A stretch of 58,177 nt of DNA from an uncultured Prevotellaceae bacterium (GTDB lineage: Bacteria; Bacteroidota; Bacteroidia; Bacteroidales; Bacteroidaceae): contig CACWWZ010000029.1 of assembly GCA_902764705.1 (NCBI GenBank), forward strand, positions 1 to 58,177. Direction: 5' to 3'. Position 1 is the first letter of the stretch. Every line of letters starts with the position of its first letter. The notes under the pieces were generated by a model, which saw only the letters and a program-made list of their open reading frames with translations, did not search any database and was not told the origin of the DNA. Below are positions 1 to 6,390 of the stretch, one piece after another. Made by a program: the position numbers and the translations under genes.

Positions 1-624
1 AAGGTATCTTCTAAGATTGGTATCATCGAGAACCTGCTCGGTAAGGTTGATAAGCTCATCCTCTGCGGTGGTATGACCTACACCTTCGCTAAGGCTCACA
101 ATGGTGAGATTGGCGATTCTATCGTTGAGCTCGACAAACTGGATGTGGCTCTCGGTGTTGAGGAGCTGGCTAAGAAGAACGGCGTTGAGCTCGTGCTCGG
201 TTCTGACTGCACCGCTACCAACGGTCTCGACTTCGGTACCATGACTGTGAAGGAGGGTGCTGAGATCATCACCTGCCCTGCCAACAAGGTTCCTGCCGGT
301 TTCGAGGGTGTTGACGCTGGTCCTGAGAGCCAGAAGGCATTCGCCGAGGCTATCAAGGGCGCTAAGACCATTCTGTGGAACGGTCCTGCCGGTGTCTTCG
401 AGTGCGACAACTTCACCGCTGGTTCACGTGCCATTGGCGAGGCTATCGCTAAGGCTACTGCCGAGGGTGCATTCTCTCTGATTGGTGGCGGCGACTCTGT
501 AGCTTGTGTCAACAAGTTCGGTCTGGCCGACCAGGTTTCTTACATCTCTACTGGTGGTGGCGCTCTGCTCGAGGCCATCGAGGGTAAGGTGCTTCCTGGT
601 GTAGCAGCTATTAAGGGCGAGTAA
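1..624 (+). CDS. pgk: Phosphoglycerate kinase, C-terminal half (5' truncated by window)
   Basis: The reading frame is open from base 1, so the N-terminal half lies outside the window; 207 codons of a protein usually near 415 residues are present. The enzyme moves a phosphate from 1,3-bisphosphoglycerate to ADP in cytoplasmic glycolysis. The visible part is the C-terminal nucleotide-binding domain: the segment WNGPAGVFE near residue 125 and the glycine-rich SLIGGGDSV near residue 160 are family hallmarks, and the end [19 protein letters not shown] is typical. A stem-loop terminator follows about 45 nt after the stop. Codon use is strongly biased (frequent ctc, ggt, aag), as expected for a highly expressed gene. 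Identity is very secure. Confidence 0.97.
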   Translation, partial: KVSSKIGIIENLLGKVDKLILCGGMTYTFAKAHNGEIGDSIVELDKLDVALGVEELAKKNGVELVLGSDCTATNGLDFGTMTVKEGAEIITCPANKVPAGFEGVDAGPESQKAFAEAIKGAKTILWNGPAGVFECDNFTAGSRAIGEAIAKATAEGAFSLIGGGDSVACVNKFGLADQVSYISTGGGALLEAIEGKVLPGVAAIKGE

Positions 625-629
625 GGCTC

Positions 630-664
630 AATTAAGAATTAAGAATTCTGAATTAAGAATTAAG
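630..664 (+). repeat. Heptanucleotide tandem repeat after pgk
   Basis: Five consecutive 7-nt units begin a few bases after the pgk stop: aattaag, aattaag, aattctg, aattaag, aattaag. The same unit recurs before the amidohydrolase gene (6335) and, inverted, between the rha genes (54771, 56136). It is one of many period-7 spacers in this window. Confidence 0.85.
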
Positions 665-668
665 AGAG

Positions 669-707
669 CGGGGCGGATGTTCAGTCATTCGCCCCGTTTA
701 TTTATTG
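669..707 (+). terminator. Rho-independent terminator of pgk
   Basis: Arms CGGGGCG (669-675) and CGCCCCG (690-696) form a 7-bp stem, with GAT/ATT extending it on the loop side, followed by a T-rich tract. The methyltransferase gene ends at 717 on the other strand, so it may serve both directions. Confidence 0.8.
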
Positions 708-716
708 TATTGTCCT

Positions 717-1577
717 CTATCTCCTTCTATCTCCTTCTATCTTCCTCTGTCTGACTGCCTCAAACATCAGTATGGCAGCGCTGACGCTGACGTTCAGCGA
801 GTCAATCTGTCCAAGCATGGGGATGCGGATATGCGCATCGGCGGCCTGGCGCCACTGGTCGGTCAGTCCGTCGTGCTCGGTGCCCATGACGATGGCCGTG
901 CCGCAGGTCATATCCGTGTCGTAATACAAATGGGAGTCCTGCAACTGGGCTGTCAGGATTTTGATGCCACGCTGCTTCAGGAACGCGATGCAGTCCGCGG
1001 ACGAGCAGGCCACACAGGGCACGGTGAACGCGGCACCTACCGACGAGCGAATGAGGTTGGGATTGTATAGGTCTGTCAGCGGGTCGCACACCACCACGGC
1101 ATCCACGCCCGACGCATCGGCACTTCGCAGAATGGCACCCAGGTTGCCGGGCTTCTCGACGCTCTCCAGGACGACTATCAGCGGATGCTCACCCAACAGC
1201 AAGTCTTCCAACCGAAGGCTTTTGCAGCGCACCTCAGCTATCACGCCCTCCGTCGTTCCGCGATAGGCCACCTTGGCGTAGACATCTGGGCTTACTTGGA
1301 AGCAGCGGGCGGCGCCCGCTTCCGGCGGCAGAACCGCCGGAGAGAGTGTTCCCGACGGTTTGGCCGTCGGGCTTTGTGCCGCTGGGTTATCCGGCGGCAA
1401 AACCGCCGGACACCAAAACACGGTGTCTACCTCGTAGCCTGCCTCCAGGCAATGCTGCAACTCCTGCTGCCCCTCCACCACGAAGAGCCCGGTCTTGCGG
1501 CGCTCGCTGGACTTCTGCTGCAGCAACAGCAGCTGCTTAATCTTCGGATTCTGTAAACTCGTTATCTGTTCCATCAT
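717..1577 (-). CDS. SpoU/TrmH-family RNA 2'-O-methyltransferase with hairpin-encoded insert
   Basis: Predicted to methylate a ribose 2'-OH in rRNA or tRNA using S-adenosylmethionine. The three SpoU motifs are visible: VVLESVEKPGNLGAILRSAD (motif 1), IVMGTEHDGL (motif 2) and IPMLGQIDSLNVSVSAA (motif 3), forming the knotted C-terminal domain; the N-terminal part (ITSLQNPKIK, FVVEGQQEL) is the substrate-binding domain of the RlmB/TrmH type. The start is set at the first of two adjacent ATGs (1577/1574), because the N-terminus MMEQITSLQNPKIK is normal; the frame is open further upstream to 1622 but adds a non-homologous tail. Residues about 55-90 are an unusual Pro/Ala-rich insert containing PAVLPP twice, encoded by three palindromes (1321-1410). 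The RNA target cannot be told from sequence. Confidence 0.9.
   Translation of the reverse strand: MMEQITSLQNPKIKQLLLLQQKSSERRKTGLFVVEGQQELQHCLEAGYEVDTVFWCPAVLPPDNPAAQSPTAKPSGTLSPAVLPPEAGAARCFQVSPDVYAKVAYRGTTEGVIAEVRCKSLRLEDLLLGEHPLIVVLESVEKPGNLGAILRSADASGVDAVVVCDPLTDLYNPNLIRSSVGAAFTVPCVACSSADCIAFLKQRGIKILTAQLQDSHLYYDTDMTCGTAIVMGTEHDGLTDQWRQAADAHIRIPMLGQIDSLNVSVSAAILMFEAVRQRKIEGDRRR
1321..1410 (-). repeat. Cluster of three 21-nt in-frame hairpins inside the methyltransferase gene
   Basis: Three perfect 8-5-8 palindromes lie at 1321-1341 (stem TCCGGCGG, loop CAGAA), 1351-1371 (stem CCCGACGG, loop TTTGG, which is CCAAA on the other strand) and 1390-1410 (stem TCCGGCGG, loop CAAAA). On the coding strand they read PAVLPPE, SPTAKPSG and PAVLPPD. 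Stems differ between copies by compensating changes, so the structure rather than the sequence is kept. Together they make up most of an insert in the N-terminal domain. Confidence 0.92.
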
Positions 1578-1725
1578 ATTGCAATTTTTTTGCCAAGGAC
1601 GGTGCAAGCCGAGTGCAATCATGCAAGCATGAATTGCCGAGGCGCAGCCCGTTCTCGCAGTCTTTCGAGTGCAAAGATACGAACATTTTTCGAAGTTTGT
1701 GAGCGAAAAAGGAAAAAAGTTTGCG

Positions 1726-1810
1726 GACGGGGACTCGCGGGAACGGGGACAGGGACTCGCGGGAACGGGACGGGCATCCGCGGAAACGGGACGGGCATCC
1801 GCGGAAACGG
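1726..1810 (+). repeat. 21-bp tandem array (four units) upstream of the peptide gene
   Basis: Units start at 1726, 1748, 1769 and 1790, each 21 bp, of the form GAC-GGG-N5-GCGGRAACGG, with one extra G between units 1 and 2. Units 3 and 4 are identical. The array is GC-rich and ends about 50 bp before the promoter at 1860. The rest of 1578-1859 holds a T-rich tract just before the promoter and no credible ORF. Confidence 0.88.
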
Positions 1811-1859
1811 GACGGGGATGAAGAAAAGTTATGGCGTTAACTTTTCTTTATTTTTTTTT

Positions 1860-1890
1860 TTTGAAATTAACGCTGGATTGATTACCTTTG
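1860..1890 (+). promoter_or_regulatory. Bacteroidota-type promoter for the peptide/fimbrillin unit
   Basis: TTTG at 1860-1863 and TACCTTTG at 1883-1890 are separated by 19 bp, matching the -33/-7 consensus of Bacteroidota primary sigma factor promoters. The implied transcript starts near 1896, about 95 nt before the small ORF at 1992. The run of T just upstream is also typical. Confidence 0.8.
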
Positions 1891-1991
1891 CCGATGTTTT
1901 TGTCTACGAACAATTCGGAGACATGATAAATGGACTACATGAAATGTGTGTTTAATAACAATATTACTAATTAATTTAATGATTAACAAAC

Positions 1992-2162
1992 ATGAAAAGA
2001 AAAAAGTATGAAGTGCCGACGATGGAAGTCGTCGAGTTGAAGCAACAGCAGACATTGCTGGCTGGTAGCGTAGACGCTGGTCGCGATAATTATGGTGATG
2101 CCATAGAAGATACATGGGGTGATTCGAGTGCTCCATTACTTAACGATGATGTTTTATTTTAA
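1992..2162 (+). CDS. 56-residue peptide gene of the MKKKYxxPxxE...LLAGS type
   Basis: A 57-codon ORF starts at ATG 1992, about 100 nt after a good promoter, and ends 20 nt before the fimbrillin-like gene. The product begins MKRKKYEVPTMEVVELKQQQ, continues TLLAGSVDAG and has an acidic, Asn/Asp-rich tail ending NDDVLF. Small proteins with a basic start, a Pro-x-x-Glu segment and a conserved Leu-Leu-Ala-Gly-Ser are common in Prevotella and Bacteroides next to fimbrillin-like lipoprotein genes, to my knowledge without an assigned function. There is no classical signal peptide; the arrangement (conserved head, LLAGS hinge, variable polar tail) resembles a leader/core precursor, but that is inference. 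No modification or protease gene is adjacent. Confidence 0.75.
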   Translation: MKRKKYEVPTMEVVELKQQQTLLAGSVDAGRDNYGDAIEDTWGDSSAPLLNDDVLF

Positions 2163-2166
2163 TAAT

Positions 2167-2173
2167 AAGGAGG
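2167..2173 (+). promoter_or_regulatory. Strong Shine-Dalgarno before the fimbrillin-like gene
   Basis: AAGGAGG at 2167-2173 stands 8 nt before the ATG at 2182. Most starts in this window lack such a site, as is usual for Bacteroidota, so this one decides the start at 2182 rather than the in-frame ATG at 2119. Confidence 0.75.
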
Positions 2174-2181
2174 ACACGACT

Positions 2182-3721
2182 ATGAAGAAAGACATTCGCA
2201 CTCTGGCCGCCCTGCTCATCGCATCGGCCACATTCGTAGCTTGCTCAAGCGACGACGACATCATCAGCGAGAACCAGCAGCCTGTCAACCCGACGGTCAA
2301 GTACACCATGACCATCAACGCCACGAAGGGCGACGACGCAACGACCCGCGCACTCTCGCTCAGCGGCAAGACACTCAACGTGAAGTGGGCCAACACCGAC
2401 AAGGTGAGCGTTTTCCCCGCATCATCATGGCTCACACCATTGGGCACGCTGACCGCAGCAGCCAGCGACAATGGCTCGACCTCGCTGACGGGCGACCTAA
2501 CTACCGCCCCGACGGCTGGCGACCAGCTGAACCTGCTGTTCCCCCGTGCTACGTGGGACTATACCGGACAGACTGGCGTGCTGACTGGTGATAACTCCAT
2601 TGAGAAGAAGTACGACTACGCCCAGGCCAACGTCGAAGTGGCTTCTGTTGACGGCAACAAGATTACTACCACGGGCAATGCCAACTTCCAGAGCCAGCAG
2701 GCCATCGTGAAGTTCATTCTGCAGGACAATGGCGGCAACGCCATCAACGCCAGCAGCCTGACCGTCTCGGCCGCCAGCAAAAAGCTGGTGACGGGCAAGG
2801 GCTTCAATAGCAAATCCACCACACATTCGGGCTACACATACGATGGTGGTACTTCGTCTACGTATGGTGAAGCCCCTTCTAATCTTGTAGATGGCAAGAA
2901 GATTTCGGCAAATCACTCTAAGTGGTGTACCAATACGGGTGACAAGGTCAATGGCATCTGGTACTGCGAATTCCATACTGCCAGTGCTGTTCAGGTAAAC
3001 GGCTATACGATTACAACAGGCAATGACAACTCATATAGTAATAATCGTAACCCCAAGGACTGGGTGCTGAAAGCCAAGGTGAACTCAGGCGACTCTTGGA
3101 CCACCATTGCCACCGTGACTAATGATGCTACATTGAAAGATGAAAACTATCAGCAGTTTGACTTCAATGTTGACGTTCATGGGCACGGCTTACGGCGACC
3201 TGACTGTCACACCCGCCAGCGCTACCAGCGAAATCTTCGTAGCCCTGCGCAACGAGAAAGGCAGTGCCGACACCTATACGCTCTCAGCCAATGTCGGCGG
3301 GAAAAAGTACGCTTTCTCTAAGAGTGGCGTGAACTTCCAGAACGGCAAGTACTACACCGTTACGGTGAAGATGGCGGAGCAGGCCGCTTCTACCGTCACG
3401 TGGAACTTCTCGGAAATGTCAGGATATCCTGATCTTTATATGGGTTACACATATAAAGATGTGACGCTTTCCGGCGAAGGCGACGTGAACTTTAACTATG
3501 GCTCGCTTTCGTCAATGGGTAGTGGTCTTACCTTTACCAACACGTTAGGCAAGCATTTCAAGAAGATCGTCATTACTGCAACAGGTATGGCTGATATCAG
3601 TGGCTGGACGAACGGTTATGATTATGATAATGAAACCTCCACTTGGACTGGCGACGCATCGAGCGTCACCTTCACTGGTAATGCCGATGGGGTAACGTCG
3701 ATTGTCTTCACATTAGAGTAA
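2182..3721 (+). pseudogene. Fimbrillin-like lipoprotein with inserted F5/8-type module; reading frame broken near 3165-3190
   Basis: The product starts as a lipoprotein (MKKDIRTLAALLIASATFVAC followed by SSDDD), then shows a Mfa/fimbrillin-like stretch with TTRAL...VKWANTDKVSVF. Frame 1 runs to a stop at 3321; the natural continuation (GTAYGDLTVTPASATSEIFVALRNE...) lies in frame 2 from about 3180 to 3721, so a one-base shift separates them. Residues about 208-330 (2805-3170) look like an F5/8 (discoidin-type) carbohydrate-binding module: SNLVDG, WCTNTG, NPKDWVLKAK, DENYQQFDF. This module interrupts the fimbrillin fold between KLVTG and GTAYGDLTV and is less GC-rich than its flanks. A last domain (3405-3721) is another AT-richer adhesin-like module. 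It could be a true pseudogene, a phase variant or a sequencing error; as read, the product is truncated after the F5/8 module. Confidence 0.75.
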
Positions 3722-3796
3722 AGTACACACGGGGGGCACTGTTCCCCCTTTATATCACGGTTACAGACCCTCTGATACAAGAGAAAAGAATAATCG

Positions 3797-3821
3797 GGGA
3801 GCCTTCGGGCTCCCTTTTTTT
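3797..3821 (+). terminator. Rho-independent terminator after the fimbrillin-like gene
   Basis: GGGAGCC (3797-3803), loop TTCG, GGCTCCC (3808-3814), then seven T. A weaker G5/C5 hairpin (3732-3748) followed by TTTATAT precedes it, so the gene may have tandem terminators. Confidence 0.93.
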
Positions 3822-3844
3822 GTGGACTAAATGATAAGACGGAC

Positions 3845-4108
3845 ATGAAGAACGGACAGAGTGAGGAGCCGCGGAAAGGACGGCGGTTCCGCGAGAAGGA
3901 GGACGGGCCGGTGATCAGGCGGTGGTATGCGCAGATGCCGACGGCGGAGCTGGCTGAGCGGATGGGGCTGACGGTGAGGCAGATTACGAACTACGTGTAC
4001 AGGCATAATACGGAGCCGTGGGCACGGAAACTGCCGTCGGTGCTGTCGGCTGAGAACAGCAGGAACGGGCGCAGCGGCGGTCGGCCGTTGAAAAAACGTC
4101 GAAAATAA
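3845..4108 (+). CDS. Small basic helix-turn-helix protein (hypothetical)
   Basis: An 87-residue, very basic protein. Residues about 25-60 (IRRWYAQMPTAELAERMG, then LTVRQITNYVYRH) read as a helix-turn-helix of the kind found in small DNA-binding proteins or resolvase tails: helix, MPTAELA turn, then a recognition helix starting at LTVRQIT. The C-terminus (NGRSGGRPLKKRRK) is a flexible basic tail. The gene sits alone between a terminator and a tandem-repeat array and is GC-rich. No enzymatic domain is seen, and I do not recognise a named family. It could regulate the neighbouring fimbrillin-like or HU-like gene, but nothing in the sequence proves a target. Confidence 0.6.
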   Translation: MKNGQSEEPRKGRRFREKEDGPVIRRWYAQMPTAELAERMGLTVRQITNYVYRHNTEPWARKLPSVLSAENSRNGRSGGRPLKKRRK

Positions 4109-4175
4109 AAAGCGAATACTTTTTTTGTTCAGCAGAATTTTCGTTTATTTGCAGGCGGAAGTTCAGGGGTGCTTC

Positions 4176-4315
4176 CACCCGATTGCCTAACTGAGTGCAC
4201 CCGATTGAGCAACTGAGTGCACCCGATTGAGCAACTGAGTGCACCCGATTGAGTGACTGAGTGCACCCGATTGAGTGACTGAGTGCACCCGATTGAGCAA
4301 CTGAGTGCACCCGAT
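4176..4315 (+). repeat. 22-bp tandem array (six units plus partial) upstream of the HU-like gene
   Basis: Units begin at 4176, 4198, 4220, 4242, 4264 and 4286, each exactly 22 bp, of the form CACCCGATTGNNNNACTGAGTG, plus a partial seventh from 4308. Units differ only in the four-base block after GATTG (ccta, agca, agca, agtg, agtg, agca). There are no spacers between units, so it is not a CRISPR. The array ends about 60 bp before the HU-like start codon; the rest of 4109-4373 holds nothing else I can name. Confidence 0.93.
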
Positions 4316-4373
4316 GGAATAAATGGATGGAGAGTATAATCAATATATTGTTTAACAACTAAATCTTTTTATT

Positions 4374-4895
4374 ATGGCACAATTGAAACTAAAAATCAAG
4401 AAGTCGGGAAGTAAGAATCCCGTAACGAAACAATTGGGTTTCTCCGCTCGTGTATTAACCAATGGCACGGCAGAGTTCGACGACATCGTGAAGGATGCCG
4501 GACGGAACACGACGATGCACAAGGCCGAGCTGCGTATGGCCTTCGAGCTGTGCATGGACTCGGTGACGGAGATGCTGAAGCAGGGCATGATCGTGGACCT
4601 GGGGCCCATTGGCAAAATCTATCCGAGCTGCTCGAGCGGCTGGTACGAGAAGGAGGAGGATATCAAGCTGGCGGACGTGAAGCCGCAGCTGTATTTCCGC
4701 GCTGGCGACGACGTGGAGGCTGCCATCAAGGCCGCTAAGCTGGTCTGGGCCAAGGCCAGCGACGAAGAGGAGGAAGATGAGAATGGTGGCGGCACGCCCA
4801 GTGGCGGTGACAACAACGGCGGCACGGGCAGCATCACACCTGGTGGCGGCGGCGACAACGGCGGCGGCGCCGGATTCGAGTCTGGAGGAGATTAA
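4374..4895 (+). CDS. HU/histone-like DNA-binding protein with acidic, Gly-rich tail
   Basis: A 173-residue protein of the Bacteroidota HU-like (HU-HIG/TIGR01201 type) group, expected to bind DNA as a dimer in the nucleoid. Residues about 1-125 hold the HU-like core: KNPVTKQLGFSARVL, the helical stretch TMHKAELRMAFELCMDSVTEML and the beta-arm region IVDLGPIGKIYPSCSSGWYE. The C-terminal 45 residues are low complexity, first acidic (DEEEEDE), then Gly/Asn-rich (GGGTPSGG, GGGGDNGGG). The start is chosen at ATG 4374 because MAQLKLKIKKSG is the usual N-terminus. A 22-bp tandem array lies just upstream. Whether it is a general nucleoid protein or a locus-specific one is not decided by sequence. Confidence 0.85.
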   Translation: MAQLKLKIKKSGSKNPVTKQLGFSARVLTNGTAEFDDIVKDAGRNTTMHKAELRMAFELCMDSVTEMLKQGMIVDLGPIGKIYPSCSSGWYEKEEDIKLADVKPQLYFRAGDDVEAAIKAAKLVWAKASDEEEEDENGGGTPSGGDNNGGTGSITPGGGGDNGGGAGFESGGD

Positions 4896-4961
4896 AAGGA
4901 GGAAATAAACGATTACGTTAAATATTTCTTAATTCTTGAACCGAAATGCGGATTTTCTTCG

Positions 4962-4969
4962 TATCTTTG
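4962..4969 (+). promoter_or_regulatory. Possible upstream -7 element
   Basis: TATCTTTG at 4962-4969 matches the Bacteroidota -7 box; the nearest -33-like site (TTG at 4936) is badly spaced. It may be a second, weaker promoter ahead of the one at 5027. Confidence 0.4.
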
Positions 4970-5001
4970 TCCCCCAAAAGGACAAGATAGGCTGCATCTC
5001 G

Positions 5002-5036
5002 GAAATGAAAATAAATCGCGATTTATTTTGCATTTC
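5002..5036. promoter_or_regulatory. Long palindrome overlapping a promoter -33 box (candidate operator)
   Basis: Positions 5008-5029 form a perfect 22-bp palindrome with arms AAAATAAATCG and CGATTTATTTT. GAAATG (5002-5007) and CATTTC (5031-5036) extend it with one unpaired base at 5030. The right arm covers the TTTG -33 element at 5027-5030. There is no T-tract after it, so it reads as a protein-binding site rather than a terminator. Confidence 0.75.
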
Positions 5037-5057
5037 ACTCGATTTGCACTATCTTTG
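5027..5057 (+). promoter_or_regulatory. Promoter of the 84-residue orphan gene
   Basis: TTTG (5027-5030), 19-bp spacer and TATCTTTG (5050-5057): an essentially consensus Bacteroidota promoter about 25 nt before the start codon at 5088. Its -33 box lies inside the palindrome at 5008-5029. Confidence 0.85.
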
Positions 5058-5087
5058 CAGCACGAAACAATTAAAACATCGAAAACT

Positions 5088-5342
5088 ATGAGTAAGAAAT
5101 TTGTAATTGGAGACCGCACGAAGGATGAGTACATCTCCGTATTGGACAGAGCGAACAAGAAGCTTGAGTTTACTAACCACCTGGCATCGGCCAAGGAGTT
5201 TCTGAAGGGCTATGAGGAGACGAAGGCTGAGCTAAAGGCGCTGCAGGACGAGACGGGTTATTTCCAGGACCTGCAGGTGTATGTGCTAGGTGAGGACAAC
5301 AAGGCTCACCGCCCTGACGAGCGTGACATGATGCCGTGGTAA
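5088..5342 (+). CDS. Small conserved-looking protein of unknown function
   Basis: An 84-residue soluble protein. The start ATG 5088 (MSKKFVIGDRTKDEYISVLD) is taken because it lies 31 nt behind a consensus promoter; an in-frame ATG at 5028 would fall inside the -33 box. The middle (residues 20-55: RANKKLEFTNHLASAKEFLK, then GYEETKAELKAL) is probably helical and possibly coiled; the end is RPDERDMMPW. No signal peptide, membrane segment or catalytic motif is visible, and I do not recognise the family. The large palindrome over its promoter suggests tight regulation. The downstream sugar-oxidation genes follow after 43 nt of heptad repeats and might be co-transcribed. Confidence 0.65.
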   Translation: MSKKFVIGDRTKDEYISVLDRANKKLEFTNHLASAKEFLKGYEETKAELKALQDETGYFQDLQVYVLGEDNKAHRPDERDMMPW

Positions 5343-5355
5343 TTCTGAGGTAGAG

Positions 5356-5383
5356 GTAAGAGGTAAGAAGTAAGAGGTAAGAG
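5356..5383 (+). repeat. Heptanucleotide repeat directly before the aldo/keto reductase gene
   Basis: Four units: gtaagag, gtaagaa, gtaagag, gtaagag, ending two bases before the ATG at 5386. The same heptad is found at 26015-26042. Confidence 0.85.
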
Positions 5384-5385
5384 AA

Positions 5386-6333
5386 ATGCGATATAGAGCA
5401 TTAGGAAAGACAGGAATCGAGGTGTCGGAGCTGGGCTTCGGCGCCTCTTCTTTGGGTGGGGTGTTCCACTCTTTCAACGAGAACCGGGGCATCGACGCGG
5501 TGTTTGCCGCCGTTGACGCCGGCATCAACATCATCGACGTGTCGCCCTACTACGGCCACTACAAGGCTGAGACGGTGCTGGGCAAGGCGCTGAAGGACAT
5601 TCCCCGCGACAAGTACTATCTGTCGACGAAGGTGGGCCGCTACGGCAAGGACGGCGTGAACACGTGGGACTATTCAGCCCGTCGCGCCAAGGAGAGCGTC
5701 TACGAGAGTCTGGAACGTCTGAACATCGACTACATCGACATCATCAACGTCCACGACATCGAGTTTCAGGGTCGTATGGAAGGCGGACTGCAGAAGGTGG
5801 TCGACGAGACCCTGCCTGCCCTGCACGAGCTGAAGAAGGAGGGCGTGGTCCGCCATGTGGGCATCACCGACCTGCAGCTGGAGAACCTACGCTGGGTCAT
5901 CGAGCACTCGGAGCCGGGCATGGTGGAGAGCGTCATGAACTTCTGCCACTACTGCCTGTGCGACGACAAGCTGGTGGACTTCATGGACTTCTTCGACGAG
6001 CGCGGCATTGGTGTGTTGTCAGCTTCGCCATTCTCGATGGGACTATTGACGGAGCGTGGCGTACCCGACTGGCACCCAGCCCCGAAGCCATTGGTAGAGG
6101 CCTGCCGCCGTGCCGCCGAGCATTGCAAACAGAAGGGCTACCCCATCGAGAAGCTCGCCATGCAGTTCTCGTGCTCGTATCCCCGCATTGCCTCGACCGT
6201 GTTTAGCACGACGCGCCCCGAGGCCATCAAGACGAACATCGGCTACATCGAAGAGCCGATGGACGAACAGCTGGTGAAAGAAGTGCGTGACATTATCGGT
6301 GACCAACAGCGAGTATCATGGGCAAACACGTAA
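5386..6333 (+). CDS. Aldo/keto reductase resembling plant L-galactose dehydrogenase
   Basis: A 315-residue NAD(P)-dependent aldose 1-dehydrogenase of the AKR superfamily, oxidising a sugar at C1 to its lactone in the cytoplasm. It starts MRYRALGKTGIEVSELGFGA and carries the AKR tetrad in the expected contexts: Asp and Tyr in IIDVSPYYGHY, Lys in YLSTKVGRYG and His in INVHDIEF. From memory, the segments VHDIEF, NFCHYCLCDD, GVLSASPFSMGLLTERG and PDWHPAP are close to plant L-galactose dehydrogenase; bacterial L-fucose dehydrogenases belong to the same group. The gene opens a (+) cluster with a lactonase-like amidohydrolase and a zinc dehydrogenase, which supports a non-phosphorylated oxidation route for L-galactose, L-fucose or a related sugar. 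The exact substrate is inference. Confidence 0.85.
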   Translation: MRYRALGKTGIEVSELGFGASSLGGVFHSFNENRGIDAVFAAVDAGINIIDVSPYYGHYKAETVLGKALKDIPRDKYYLSTKVGRYGKDGVNTWDYSARRAKESVYESLERLNIDYIDIINVHDIEFQGRMEGGLQKVVDETLPALHELKKEGVVRHVGITDLQLENLRWVIEHSEPGMVESVMNFCHYCLCDDKLVDFMDFFDERGIGVLSASPFSMGLLTERGVPDWHPAPKPLVEACRRAAEHCKQKGYPIEKLAMQFSCSYPRIASTVFSTTRPEAIKTNIGYIEEPMDEQLVKEVRDIIGDQQRVSWANT

Positions 6334-6334
6334 T

Positions 6335-6390
6335 AATTAAGAATTAAGAGTTAAGAATTAAGAGTTAAGAGTTAAGAGTTAAGAGTTATG
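6335..6390 (+). repeat. Eight heptads spanning the spacer and containing the amidohydrolase start codon
   Basis: Units aattaag and agttaag run without a break from 6335; the eighth unit, agttatg (6384-6390), contains the start ATG at 6388. The whole spacer between the stop at 6333 and the next start is therefore repeat. Confidence 0.9.

Noticed and set aside
4176-4315. Array that might be taken for a CRISPR
   Set aside because: Units of 22 bp abut directly with no unique spacers, and there are no cas genes in the window.
4897-4912. AAAGGAGG-like ribosome-binding site after the HU-like gene
   Set aside because: No start codon follows at a suitable distance and no ORF begins there.
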